DNA of 64,000 nt from SYIM01 sp041182885 (GTDB lineage: Bacteria; Pseudomonadota; Gammaproteobacteria; Burkholderiales; Burkholderiaceae_E). The position numbers were made by a program, and so were the translations under genes. Within the stretch, counting starts at the first letter, position 1; the number at the start of each line of letters is the position of its first letter. The notes under the pieces were generated by a model. That model was not told the origin of the DNA. It searched no databases and saw only the letters and a program-made list of their open reading frames with translations. Location of the stretch: assembly GCA_049423065.1 (NCBI GenBank), contig JBMSQB010000003.1, forward strand, positions 62,001-126,000. Direction: 5' to 3'. Shown here in pieces: positions 1 through 8,333 of this stretch.

Positions 1-579
1 CTTGGCGATCCACCAGCACTGCGCCATGAAGACTGCGGTGATGATCACGCTGGGGATGGCTGCCGCCACAAACAGCGCGCCGATCGAAACCGACGAGCCT
101 GCCATGTACGCGTAGACGATCATGGCGGCCGATGGCGGGATGATGGGTCCGAGGTTGGCGGATGCCGCAATCACCGCGGTGGAGAACCCGAGTCCGTAAC
201 GCTTCTTGAGTTCGGGGCCCACGGTGGAGGACAGGGCAGCCGCGTCGGACACCGCGGTACCCGACACCAGCGACAGGATGGCGCCGGCCAGCATCGCCAC
301 CTGTGCGAGCCCGCCCCGCACCCTGCCTACCAGCGCATTGGCGAACAGGATCATGCGCTCCATGATCCCGCCCTTGATCATCAGTTCGCCCGCCACCATG
401 AAGAGCGGGATCGACATGAGCGGAAACGAATTCACCGCGTTCATCATGCGCGTGGGGAGCATCCCGTAGTCGATGTCGGCAACAGCCAGTCCGGCCAGCG
501 CCGCCACGCCCAAAGCAAAGGCGAGTGGCATGCCGGCGAGCGCGGCCACGGCAAAAACCAGCATCACAAGTGTGCTCAC
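1..579 (-). CDS. dctM: TRAP transporter large permease (DctM family), partial
   Basis: The C-terminus lies beyond the left edge; 193 codons are present. The translation is an almost continuous hydrophobic protein with typical DctM/SiaM features: an N-terminal segment rich in Ala/Leu/Gly, a loop reading SIPLFMVAGELM, then LSLVSGTAVSDAAAL and ASANLGPIIPPS, which are conserved substrate-pathway stretches of the 12-TM TRAP subunit. It would use a sodium gradient to import the carboxylate delivered by the periplasmic receptor. The start taken is GTG at 579, 13 nt after the stop of the small permease; an in-frame ATG four codons later is possible. It is third in a receptor / small permease / large permease operon. 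Confidence 0.93.
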   Translation of the reverse strand, partial: MSTLVMLVFAVAALAGMPLAFALGVAALAGLAVADIDYGMLPTRMMNAVNSFPLMSIPLFMVAGELMIKGGIMERMILFANALVGRVRGGLAQVAMLAGAILSLVSGTAVSDAAALSSTVGPELKKRYGLGFSTAVIAASANLGPIIPPSAAMIVYAYMAGSSVSIGALFVAAAIPSVIITAVFMAQCWWIAK

Positions 580-592
580 GGTTGCGCGGCCT

Positions 593-1087
593 TTATTCGT
601 GGTTGACGACGCTGGTGCGAACCGGGTCGCGCCAGAGCAGTGCGATGAGATGCAGCAGGCAATGGAGCGCGCACAGGGCCACCGGAACGAGGAACCAGTT
701 GGTGCTCATCGACAGCGTGGGCATCAGTTCATCCCAGGTGTCGATTGCCACCATGACCGTAAAGTGCAGCACCACCGCCATGAGCAGCATGGCAACAAGT
801 GAACACATCCGGGAAAGGACACGCCTCGGTGCTGCCGGTACGAACTGCACCAGCAGCTCGATACCGACATGGGATCCTTCGCGCAGACCCAGGGGAATTG
901 CCAGAAACATGCACCAGACGAACAACAGCCGCGAAACCTCGTCGGACCAGTCGATCGAGGTGTTGAACGCATAGCGCAGCAGCACCTGAACCGACACGAC
1001 GATGATCATCAGGGCCGAGCAGACGATGACCAGCCAGCGGGCTGCGCGGTCCAGCCGCGCGAGCCCCGCCTCATAAGCGGTGCGCAC
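593..1087 (-). CDS. dctQ: TRAP transporter small permease (DctQ family)
   Basis: This 164-residue protein has four hydrophobic segments, as expected for the 4-TM TRAP small subunit. The first spans about residues 18-38 and is followed by the family-typical LLRYAF and SIDWSDEVSRLLFVWCMFL stretches. It forms the membrane complex with DctM. The start is a GTG three nucleotides after the receptor stop, inside a 20-bp palindrome, so translation is probably coupled to dctP. No other start with a better ribosome site was seen. Confidence 0.9.
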   Translation of the reverse strand: MRTAYEAGLARLDRAARWLVIVCSALMIIVVSVQVLLRYAFNTSIDWSDEVSRLLFVWCMFLAIPLGLREGSHVGIELLVQFVPAAPRRVLSRMCSLVAMLLMAVVLHFTVMVAIDTWDELMPTLSMSTNWFLVPVALCALHCLLHLIALLWRDPVRTSVVNHE

Positions 1088-1093
1088 CGCTTA
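1074..1093. repeat. 20-bp perfect palindrome across the dctP stop / dctQ start
   Basis: Positions 1074-1093 are self-complementary over all 20 bases. The palindrome contains the dctP stop codon (1091-1093) and the dctQ GTG start (1085-1087). In mRNA it could fold into a short hairpin just after the receptor gene and over the dctQ initiation site. No T-tract follows, so it is not an intrinsic terminator. Confidence 0.75.
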
Positions 1094-2092
1094 CTGCTTG
1101 GCGGTTTCGGCGAGTACGCGTGCGACCAGATCCGCGCCGGCGCGCTTCTTGACGTCCTCGACGATGTTGGCGGTGGCAGCGCGCATGTCGGCGATGAGTT
1201 TCGGAGACACTTCGTCGTAGGTGACGCCGCGACGCTTGATTTCCCCGATCGAGTCGGCCTCCTGGATCAGCGCGCGTTCGCGCTGATATCGAACTGCCGC
1301 ATTCATCGACTCGCGCACCGCCTTCTGGTGAGCAGGCGGCAGTGCCTCGAATGCCTTGCGGTTGGCAATCACAACGATGAAGTCGAAGAAATGTCCGGTG
1401 TTGGACATGAACTTCTGGACCTCGAAGTAACGGTTGGCGTTGATGATGGAAAATGGATTCTCCTGGCCGTCAACGACACCCTGCTGCAGGGCCGAGTAGA
1501 GCTCCTTCACATCCATGGCCACCGCATTGGCGCCGAGCGCGCGGAAGGATGCGAGGTGGGTTTCGTTGGGCTGGAGCCTGATCTTGAGACCCTTGAAGTC
1601 CTCGATCGTCTTGATGGGCCGCTTCGAGTTGGTGACGTGGCGCGCACCGAGTTCCATGAAGCCAAGAAGTGTGACCCCCTTGCCCGCGATCCGCCGATCG
1701 ATCTCGGCGCCAATCGGGCCATCCGTCACGCGAAACGCCTGTTCGCGGCTGGTGAACTGGAAGGGCAAGGACAGCGCCTCCAGTTCGGGAACCGTTCGGG
1801 TGAGGAAAGCCATGCCCACCCAGGTCATCTGGATGGAGCCTGTACGCACACCCTGAACGTTTTCCTGCGCGCCGCCCAGTTGCATGGCGGGAAAGAGATC
1901 CACCACAAACTTTCCAGCGGTGGCCTTCTCGAGCTCCTCCTTGAAGAGCTTCATGGCCTCGGATGAGGTGTGCTCCACAGCAAAATTGCCCGCCGCCCGC
2001 CACTTGGCCTGCGCCATGGCGGAGGTCTGCGAAAAGCCGATCGCGACAGCGGCAACGAGCGAAGCGACGAATCTGGGGTGACGCAGGATCAT
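1091..2092 (-). CDS. dctP: TRAP transporter substrate-binding protein (DctP family)
   Basis: This 333-residue periplasmic receptor has a Sec signal peptide (residues 1 to about 27, ending SAMAQA). DctP features include MQLGGAQENVQGVRTGSIQM, the LKIRLQPNETH stretch holding the conserved carboxylate-binding arginine region, and VVDGQENPFSII. It captures an organic acid in the periplasm and hands it to DctQM. The ATG at 2092 is chosen because AAGGAG lies 7 nt upstream and the signal peptide begins there; the open frame continues upstream without signal-like sequence. The family usually recognises C4-dicarboxylates, sugar acids or aromatic acids; the ligand cannot be told from sequence alone. Confidence 0.95.
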   Translation of the reverse strand: MILRHPRFVASLVAAVAIGFSQTSAMAQAKWRAAGNFAVEHTSSEAMKLFKEELEKATAGKFVVDLFPAMQLGGAQENVQGVRTGSIQMTWVGMAFLTRTVPELEALSLPFQFTSREQAFRVTDGPIGAEIDRRIAGKGVTLLGFMELGARHVTNSKRPIKTIEDFKGLKIRLQPNETHLASFRALGANAVAMDVKELYSALQQGVVDGQENPFSIINANRYFEVQKFMSNTGHFFDFIVVIANRKAFEALPPAHQKAVRESMNAAVRYQRERALIQEADSIGEIKRRGVTYDEVSPKLIADMRAATANIVEDVKKRAGADLVARVLAETAKQ

Positions 2093-2268
2093 GGGTGGCT
2101 CCTTTTTGAGGGAGCGTGGACGATAGCGCGGTCGACGGAGGCCAGCAAATTGCCCCGACCTGGCGCGTGGGTCAAGCAGAGGCCCGTGCATGCTCCATCA
2201 GGGCCTTTTGTTGCGCGCCGATAGGGGGCCCAGTACCATCCGAGCCGGCATTCACACAAGAAACGATC
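2093..2268. promoter_or_regulatory. Divergent intergenic region, dctP operon / monooxygenase operon
   Basis: This 176-bp gap separates the divergent dctPQM operon and the monooxygenase-TAXI operon, so both promoters should lie here. No convincing sigma-70 hexamers or operator palindrome could be identified by eye, and no regulator gene is adjacent. Confidence 0.4.
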
Positions 2269-3423
2269 ATGAAAGTCATCATCTCTGGCGCAGGGCCGGT
2301 TGGTCTCACAACGGCGCTTGCACTTGCCCGCGAAGGCATCGCCGTGACCGTTCTCGAGCGGGCTGCCGAGCTTGCAACCGACCTGCGCGCGTCCACCTGG
2401 CATCCACCCACGCTCGACATGATGGGTGAACTCGGCCTGGTGGATGAAATCCTCCGCGACGGCCTGATCGCACGCACCTTTCAGGTGCGTGATCGCCAGA
2501 CCGGCGCGATTGCCGAGTTCGACATGGGTCTGCTGAAGGGCGAGACCGATCATCCTTATCGCGTCCAGTATGAGCAGTTCCGGTTTACGCAACTGGTTGC
2601 TTCAAGGCTCGCCGCTTTTCCGCACGCGAAGCTGGTGTTCAACGCCAAGGTGGCGTCGGTGTCCCAGGATCCGCAGCACATTCGGGTCACCACCGAAGAC
2701 GGCTCGGTTCATGAGGCTGACTGGCTGATCGGCTCCGACGGCGCCTACAGCTCCGTGCGGTCCGCGCTCGGCATCGAGTTTCCAGGGCTCACCTTTCCCG
2801 AGCGGTTCTTTGTCATCAGCACGCCGTTCCCGCTTGAGGATCACCTCAATCGTCTGTCTTACGTGAACTACGTGGCCGACACCGACGAGTGGTGTGTGCT
2901 CCTCAAGGTGCCTGGGCTCTGGCGCTGCCTGTTCCCCACCAGCGAGGAAAGCGACGAAGAGGTGCTCGCCTCCGGTGAGCGCCGTCTGCAGAGCGTGTTT
3001 TCCAAAGCCGAACCCTACGAAACCCGCCACAAGACGCTCTACCGTGTGCACCAGCGCGTTGCGGAAACCTACCGCAAGGGGCGGGCGTTCCTCGCGGGCG
3101 ATGCTGCGCACCTCAACAATCCGATTGGCGGCATGGGTATGAATGGCGGCCTGCATGACGGGCTGAACCTGGCCGGCAAGCTGGTCGAACTGAATCGCAG
3201 CGGCAACGACCGGCTGGCCGAGTATGAACCCGAGCGCCGCCCGGTCGCCGTCGAGCACATCAACGCCACCACCGCGCGAAACCGCGAAATGCTTGCAGAG
3301 CGCGATCCTGCAGCGCGCAAGCGCAAGCAGGACGAGCTCTGCCGTACTGCGGAAGACCCGGTGGCTGCCAAGGCCTACCTGATGAAGAGTTCAATGATCA
3401 ACACCTTGCGGAGGGCTGCATGA
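2269..3423 (+). CDS. FAD-dependent aromatic-ring-type monooxygenase (PHBH/MhpA superfamily)
   Basis: This 384-residue group A flavoprotein monooxygenase has the GAGPVG dinucleotide-binding glycines at residues 7-12, the IGSDGAYSSVR (DG) motif near 154-160, and the AFLAGDAAH FAD/ribityl motif near 274-281 followed by GGMGMNGGLHDGLNLAGKL. Members hydroxylate phenolic or other aromatic acids using NAD(P)H and O2. HPPTLDMMGELGL resembles MhpA-like 3-(3-hydroxyphenyl)propionate hydroxylases, but the C-terminal thioredoxin-like extension of longer members is absent. The start at 2269 puts the Rossmann strand at the N-terminus; the frame is open upstream. It overlaps the next gene by 4 nt (ATGA), so the two are translationally coupled. 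The substrate is unknown. Confidence 0.9.
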   Translation: MKVIISGAGPVGLTTALALAREGIAVTVLERAAELATDLRASTWHPPTLDMMGELGLVDEILRDGLIARTFQVRDRQTGAIAEFDMGLLKGETDHPYRVQYEQFRFTQLVASRLAAFPHAKLVFNAKVASVSQDPQHIRVTTEDGSVHEADWLIGSDGAYSSVRSALGIEFPGLTFPERFFVISTPFPLEDHLNRLSYVNYVADTDEWCVLLKVPGLWRCLFPTSEESDEEVLASGERRLQSVFSKAEPYETRHKTLYRVHQRVAETYRKGRAFLAGDAAHLNNPIGGMGMNGGLHDGLNLAGKLVELNRSGNDRLAEYEPERRPVAVEHINATTARNREMLAERDPAARKRKQDELCRTAEDPVAAKAYLMKSSMINTLRRAA

Positions 3424-4382
3424 TGGTTTCCGGTTTTCGCCTGTCGCTGCGTCTGGCTGTTGCGCTGGCTGCAGCGACCTCTACGGTTCTCGCCTCCGCA
3501 CAGGTGGTGGGCCTTGGCACCACACAAACCGGCGCCACGTTCCAGCTGGCAACGGGTCTCGCGAAAGTGATATCCGATAAAGGCGGAATGCAGATGCGCA
3601 CCCAGCCCATGGCTGGCGCCGCGCAGTACGCGCCGCTCGTCAATCGCGGCGACATCGAGTTCGGCATCTCCAACGTTCCGGAGCTCCACTACCTGATCGC
3701 GGGCACCGTCATCACCGAGCGCCCCAATCCCGATCTGAGGATGGTGGCGCGAATCGTTCCCTGGTACAACGGGCTGGTGGTGAAGAAGGACAGCCCCATC
3801 CGCAGCCTCTCCGATCTGAAGGGGCAGCCGGTGCCCGCGGGATTTACCGGCAATCCCCTGGGGAAGGTCCTGATCACGGGTTACCTTGCAAACGCGGGCA
3901 TGACGTTTGAGGACACGCGCCAGGTTCCAGTGCCGGCGTTCCCGCGGATGTTTGACGCATTCAAGCAGCAACAGACAGTCACTTCCATCGGCACCATCGG
4001 CATGGCGCAGTTGCGGGAGTGGGATGCCGCGCTGGGTGGCGTCAGGTTCATTCCCTTCGATCCTGCACCGAAGGCCGTCGAGGCAATCACCCGGCACGTT
4101 CCTCACAGCCGGGTCGAAACGGTGCAGCCAGCCCCAGGGAAACTGGGTGTTGACCAGCCCACCGCCATGCTGGTCTATGACTATGCCTTGTGGGCCAACG
4201 CGAAAGTCAGCAATGAAACCGTTGCCAAGGTGGTGCGTGCGCTGTACGCGAACGAGGCCGATTTGAAGGCGGCCGGACCGTTGTTTGCCGAGTTTGAATC
4301 GAGACGAATTGGCGACAACACCGGGGTGCCGTATCACCCCGGAGCGATCGAAGCGCTGAAGGCGCTCGGTCTGGCGCGCTGA
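3420..4382 (+). CDS. TAXI-family TRAP transporter solute receptor
   Basis: This 320-residue protein has a signal peptide (cleavage about residue 27, LASA-Q). GLGTTQTGATFQLATGLAKVI is the TAXI-family counterpart of the typical GG..G.Y..GGAIA region; further on are NRGDIEFGISNVPELHY and SDLKGQPVPAGF. TAXI receptors work with fused DctQM permeases, and exactly such a gene follows. It overlaps the monooxygenase stop by 4 nt, which suggests the transported compound is the oxygenase substrate or a relative (inference). Confidence 0.9.
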   Translation: MMVSGFRLSLRLAVALAAATSTVLASAQVVGLGTTQTGATFQLATGLAKVISDKGGMQMRTQPMAGAAQYAPLVNRGDIEFGISNVPELHYLIAGTVITERPNPDLRMVARIVPWYNGLVVKKDSPIRSLSDLKGQPVPAGFTGNPLGKVLITGYLANAGMTFEDTRQVPVPAFPRMFDAFKQQQTVTSIGTIGMAQLREWDAALGGVRFIPFDPAPKAVEAITRHVPHSRVETVQPAPGKLGVDQPTAMLVYDYALWANAKVSNETVAKVVRALYANEADLKAAGPLFAEFESRRIGDNTGVPYHPGAIEALKALGLAR

Positions 4383-4391
4383 GCCTGAGGT

Positions 4392-4414
4392 ACCGGAAGC
4401 GCTCGGCTTCCGGT
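4392..4414 (+). other. Intercistronic hairpin after the TAXI receptor
   Basis: A 9-bp perfect stem (4392-4400 with 4406-4414) encloses a 5-nt loop, flanked by a further CCTGA/TCAGG pairing with a 3-nt bulge. There is no T-tract, so a role in mRNA stability or in a receptor-to-permease expression step is more likely than full termination. Confidence 0.55.
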
Positions 4415-4443
4415 TCAGGTCTCCTTCGCGCCTGCCACGCACA

Positions 4444-6351
4444 ATGAGCCGCTTTTCTTCAGGGCTGGGCGCGGTTCTCGCCCTGGCGGGTCTGTTCTGG
4501 GCAGTTGATGCGCCTACCTGGTTGAACTGGTTCATCTATCAGGAACAGTTCATTGCCGCCGCACTGGGAGGTTCGCTGTTCATTGCGTTCGCGGGACGCG
4601 CAGCCCAGGATGATGGGAGAGCGCGGTCGCTCCTGCGCGTCGTCGCCACCCGGGTCATTCCTTCGAGCGTGGGACTGGCCGCGGGATTCTGGCTGTGCGT
4701 GCGCTATCCCGTGCTCCAGGCCGATGTGATAAGTCATGAAACCGAGGCGATCGTGCTCGCCACGGTTCTTCTGCTGCTGTCGCTTGAAGCGTGCCGCAGA
4801 TCGGCGGGCAGCGTTCTCACCATCGTCTTCGGCGTGTTCTTCGCCTGGGCCCTGTTTGGCTACCTGCTGCCGGGGATGTTCGCCACCAAGCAGGTGTCGC
4901 TTGCGCGTCTTGTGCCGTACCTGGCGCTTGATACCTCCAGCATGTTGGGCGCATCGCTGATGATCGCAGCCACCACGGTGCTGGTATTCATGTTTTTCGG
5001 CCGCATCCTGCAGAACTGCGGCGGCGCGGAGTTCTTCACCGACATTTCCACGGCCATGTTCGGCCGCTACCGCGGTGGCACCGGCAAGGTGGAGGTGGTG
5101 GCCTCGGCGCTTTTCGGGACCATCTCGGGCAGTGCGGTGGCCAATGTGATGTCCACCGGCATCATCACCATTCCCAACATGAAGAAGGCCGGTTACACGC
5201 CTCAGACCGCTGGTGCGGTGGAGGCTGTCTCGTCCACCGGGGGACAGATCATGCCACCCGTGATGGGGGCAGCGGCCTTCCTGATGGCTGAGAATCTGCA
5301 GGTGCGGTATGTCGAGGTGGCGCTTGCCGCCCTCATTCCCTCGCTGCTTTTTTATGTCTCGATATTCGTCCAGGTTGATCTGGAGGCGGCGCGGCGAAAG
5401 ATCGGTGGCATCGACCCCGCCGCGCTTCCCCGCCCGGGCGACGTGTTCCGTCGGGGTTGGTTCTTTCTCATTCCATTCGTTGTGCTGTTCGCACTCATGG
5501 GCGCAACCGATGTTCAGGCCGAGCCCGCTGTGTTGCTGGGTGTTTTGGCCATGCTGCCGTTCGCATTCTGGAAGGGCTATGGCGGCAAGCAGCTGACCCT
5601 TCGAGGCATGCTGGGTGCCCTGACCGCCACCGGTCGCGACGCAGTCGACATTATCGTGATCTGTGCGGTCGCGGGCGCGGTGATCGGGTTGCTGAACATC
5701 AGCGGGCTGAGCCTCAGTCTGTCCCTGGCTCTCGCCAAGCTGGGGGAAGGCAACGTGATGCTGCTGCTGGTTGCGGTGGCGGTCATGTGCCTGATTCTCG
5801 GCATGGGTCTGCCCACCACCGGCGTGTATCTGCTGGTGGCGGTGATCGCGGCCCCCTCGCTGGTGCAGCTTGGCGTGCAGCCGCTTGCGGCGCACATGTT
5901 TGTATTTTTCTTCGGATGTCTGTCGATGATCACGCCGCCCGTTGCCATGGCAGCGTTTGCGGCCGCCCACATTGCGCAGACCAGCCCGGTGCAGGTGGCG
6001 ATGACCGCCTGCCGCCTTGGGTGGCCGGCGTTTGCTGTTCCCTTTGTCTTCGTCTTCAGCCCGGGGCTGCTGATGGGCGGAGGCCCGCTGGTCATCGTTG
6101 TGTCGCTGGTGGCCGCTTGCGCAGGGGTCTGGATGGGGTCGGTCGCGCTGGCCGGGCAGCTGACCAGGCCGCTCGCGTGGGTGCCTCGGGCGGCGGCGGC
6201 GCTGTCCTGTGTGCTGCTGCTCTACCCGTTCGAGACCAGTCTCGCGGGCGCGCTCATGAAGATTGCTGGTGCCATGGTGTGCGCGGGTTTGGCGGCTCGC
6301 GAGTTTCGCGCGGTCCCGATGTCGGCTGCTGCACCCACCCGGCCGCGCTGA
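4444..6351 (+). CDS. TRAP transporter fused permease (DctQM, 4TM/12TM fusion)
   Basis: This 635-residue integral membrane protein is the fused small and large subunit that accompanies TAXI receptors. The N-terminal third (to about residue 180) carries the DctQ-like segments. The rest is DctM-like: FGTISGSAVANVMSTGIIT, AVSSTGGQIMPPVMGAAAFLM and LGMGLPTTGVYLL are conserved in the large subunit, and a second repeat reads CLSMITPPVAMAAFAAA. A final pair of hydrophobic segments follows residue 540. It imports the solute with sodium or protons and sits 61 nt after the receptor in the same operon. Confidence 0.93.
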   Translation: MSRFSSGLGAVLALAGLFWAVDAPTWLNWFIYQEQFIAAALGGSLFIAFAGRAAQDDGRARSLLRVVATRVIPSSVGLAAGFWLCVRYPVLQADVISHETEAIVLATVLLLLSLEACRRSAGSVLTIVFGVFFAWALFGYLLPGMFATKQVSLARLVPYLALDTSSMLGASLMIAATTVLVFMFFGRILQNCGGAEFFTDISTAMFGRYRGGTGKVEVVASALFGTISGSAVANVMSTGIITIPNMKKAGYTPQTAGAVEAVSSTGGQIMPPVMGAAAFLMAENLQVRYVEVALAALIPSLLFYVSIFVQVDLEAARRKIGGIDPAALPRPGDVFRRGWFFLIPFVVLFALMGATDVQAEPAVLLGVLAMLPFAFWKGYGGKQLTLRGMLGALTATGRDAVDIIVICAVAGAVIGLLNISGLSLSLSLALAKLGEGNVMLLLVAVAVMCLILGMGLPTTGVYLLVAVIAAPSLVQLGVQPLAAHMFVFFFGCLSMITPPVAMAAFAAAHIAQTSPVQVAMTACRLGWPAFAVPFVFVFSPGLLMGGGPLVIVVSLVAACAGVWMGSVALAGQLTRPLAWVPRAAAALSCVLLLYPFETSLAGALMKIAGAMVCAGLAAREFRAVPMSAAAPTRPR

Positions 6352-6373
6352 GCCCTGAAAGACGCTGCGCCTC

Positions 6374-7222
6374 ATGCACGTACACGCCATGAATCCTCAT
6401 CCTTCGCTCAGGGGCCGCACAGTGCTGATCACCGGCGGCAGTCGCGGCATTGGTCGATCCTTCGCTCTGGCGCTTGCGAGGGCTGGCGCCCGTGTTGCCG
6501 TCTGCGGGCGCGAGGCCGAATCGCTCGATCGCGTGATGCGCGATCTGCAGGCCCTGGGCGCTCTGGATCCGCTTGCCGTCGCCGGTGATGTCTCGAGGCG
6601 GGCGGACAGCGAACGCATTGTCGGACGCGTGCTCGATCGCTTTGGCGGGCTGCAGGTGCTGGTCAATAACGCGGGGCTAGGCATGGGCGTCGTCAACGAG
6701 GCGTTCACCACGCGGCCGCTACCGTTCTGGCAGGCCGATCCCGAGGCCTGGCGGTCGGTGATCGAGGCCAATGTGATGGGGCCTTTTTACATGGCGCATG
6801 CCGCCACGCCGGCGATGGTTGCATCCGGGTTTGGCCGTGTGATCAACCTGTCCACGAGCCCGGTCACGATGGTGCGTCGTGGCTACTCGCCCTACGGCCC
6901 GTCCAAGTCTGCACTCGAGGCGATGACGCGCGTGTGGGCCCAGGACCTCGCCGATACCGGCGTGACCGTCAATGCGCTGCTGCCAGGGGGCGCAACGGAT
7001 ACCGATCTCATTCCCGGAAGCGGTCCAGGGCGCCGGGGCGCTGATGGGCAGCTCCTGCCTGTCACGGTGATGGATCAGGCCTTGCTGTGGCTGGTGTCCG
7101 ACGCCTCGGGTCACGTGACCGGACGGCGGCTCATCGGGCGCCTGTGGGATGCAGCGCTTCCTCCTGATGACGCTGCCCGAAAGGCCATGCCCCCTTCGGT
7201 CGAGCAGCCGGGTATCCTCTGA
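6374..7222 (+). CDS. Short-chain dehydrogenase/reductase
   Basis: This 282-residue classical SDR has the cofactor glycine motif TGGSRGIG at about 20-27, NNAG near 97-100, the active-site serine region INLSTSP and the YGPSK catalytic Tyr/Lys pair (about Tyr174 and Lys178). Basic residues after the second strand (CGREAES) suggest NADP(H) preference. It lies 22 nt after the fused permease and is probably cotranscribed with the monooxygenase. The start could also be the ATG at 6389, which lacks a visible ribosome site. The substrate is unknown; the tail after about residue 220 is longer than in typical FabG proteins. Confidence 0.9.
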   Translation: MHVHAMNPHPSLRGRTVLITGGSRGIGRSFALALARAGARVAVCGREAESLDRVMRDLQALGALDPLAVAGDVSRRADSERIVGRVLDRFGGLQVLVNNAGLGMGVVNEAFTTRPLPFWQADPEAWRSVIEANVMGPFYMAHAATPAMVASGFGRVINLSTSPVTMVRRGYSPYGPSKSALEAMTRVWAQDLADTGVTVNALLPGGATDTDLIPGSGPGRRGADGQLLPVTVMDQALLWLVSDASGHVTGRRLIGRLWDAALPPDDAARKAMPPSVEQPGIL

Positions 7223-7264
7223 GCCAGGCCGGCGCTGGTGCCGGCGATGGATTGGAGATGAGCG

Positions 7265-8320
7265 ATGCCGCAATCCTCGGTCAGGCTGGGACGGCTCGAA
7301 CTGAAAAATCCGGTGATCTGTGCCTCCGGCGAACACGTGCTCACCGAGGCTGGCGTGCGCGCGGGGCTTGCTGCAGGTGCCGCCGTGGTGGTGGCGAAGT
7401 CGGTCAACGAGACCCGCGCCGCGCGCGAGCAGCTCGCGCGTACCGACTATGCGCTCTTCGATGCCCGATGGGCGCCACAGGCGTGGCCGGGTGCCGATTG
7501 GCCACGTGCAAACCTGCTCTGTCGATCGGGTCTGCAGCCACTCGCAACCGATGACTGGATCGACCGGATGGCACGTCTGGACCGCGAGGCACAGTCGCAC
7601 GATGCCTACGTCGCCGGCAGCCTGATCCTGGCCGACCTCAACGAAGCAGTAACGATTGCCCGCCGCATGGAGCAGGCCGGGCTCAGGCTGATCGAATTCA
7701 ATGTGGGGGCACCCTACGGCGATGAGGCAGCGTCGGGCGCGATCGTCACCGAACGTGCTGCGGATCGGGTTCGCGAGCAGGTATCAGCCGTCTGCTCGGC
7801 AGTGAACGTTCCGGTCTGGGTCAAGCTCACCGGCCAGAGCGAGAATGTGGCAGCCCTCGCGCAGGCCGCACGCGATGGCGGCGCGGCGTCGGTGATCATG
7901 ATCGGTCGGTCGCTAGGCATGCTGCCCGACCTGGAGACCCAGTCGCCCATGCTGGGCACCAATCTCGGTTATGGCGGGGGCTGGGCCTTGCCGCTCACCT
8001 GTTACTGGCTTGCGCGCAGCCGCAAGCGCCTTGGGCCCGACTTTCCATTGATTGGCACCAATGGGGCGCGCAGCGGTGACGATGTGCTGCGCATGATGCT
8101 GGCCGGTGCCAGCGCGGTCGAGCTGTGCACCGCGGTCATGACCGGTGGCTTTGAGGTCATCACGGCAGCGGTCGAATCGGTTCGTCTGTATGCGCAGCGA
8201 AAGGCGCAACTTCCGGAGGACTGGATCGGGGTCGCCGCAGATCGGCTGCAAACGTTTGCCGAGCAGCCGCTCAGGCCCGATCACTGGCGCGAGTTTGTGC
8301 CGGCGCAGACCCGCGATTGA
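7265..8320 (+). CDS. Dihydroorotate/dihydropyrimidine dehydrogenase-like FMN oxidoreductase
   Basis: This 351-residue TIM-barrel flavoprotein resembles the dihydroorotate dehydrogenase class 1 / PreA family. The N-terminal LKNPVICASGEHVLTEAG matches the family's opening strand, VPVWVKLTGQSENV the conserved lysine strand, and GTNGARSGDDVLRMMLAGA followed by VELCTAVMTGGFEVI the FMN-phosphate region and last strands. There is no C-terminal ferredoxin domain as in PreA, and no pyrimidine genes are nearby. The position at the end of a catabolic operon argues against a pyrimidine biosynthesis role (inference). It might reduce or oxidise a ring intermediate made by the operon's monooxygenase. Confidence 0.8.
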   Translation: MPQSSVRLGRLELKNPVICASGEHVLTEAGVRAGLAAGAAVVVAKSVNETRAAREQLARTDYALFDARWAPQAWPGADWPRANLLCRSGLQPLATDDWIDRMARLDREAQSHDAYVAGSLILADLNEAVTIARRMEQAGLRLIEFNVGAPYGDEAASGAIVTERAADRVREQVSAVCSAVNVPVWVKLTGQSENVAALAQAARDGGAASVIMIGRSLGMLPDLETQSPMLGTNLGYGGGWALPLTCYWLARSRKRLGPDFPLIGTNGARSGDDVLRMMLAGASAVELCTAVMTGGFEVITAAVESVRLYAQRKAQLPEDWIGVAADRLQTFAEQPLRPDHWREFVPAQTRD

Positions 8321-8333
8321 TTTGCAGGCGTGA

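Noticed and set aside
4459..6390. 643-codon minus-strand open frame
   Set aside because: It lies antisense to the fused TRAP permease. The translation is His/Arg/Gln-rich without hydrophobic core or motif, typical of a high-GC shadow frame.
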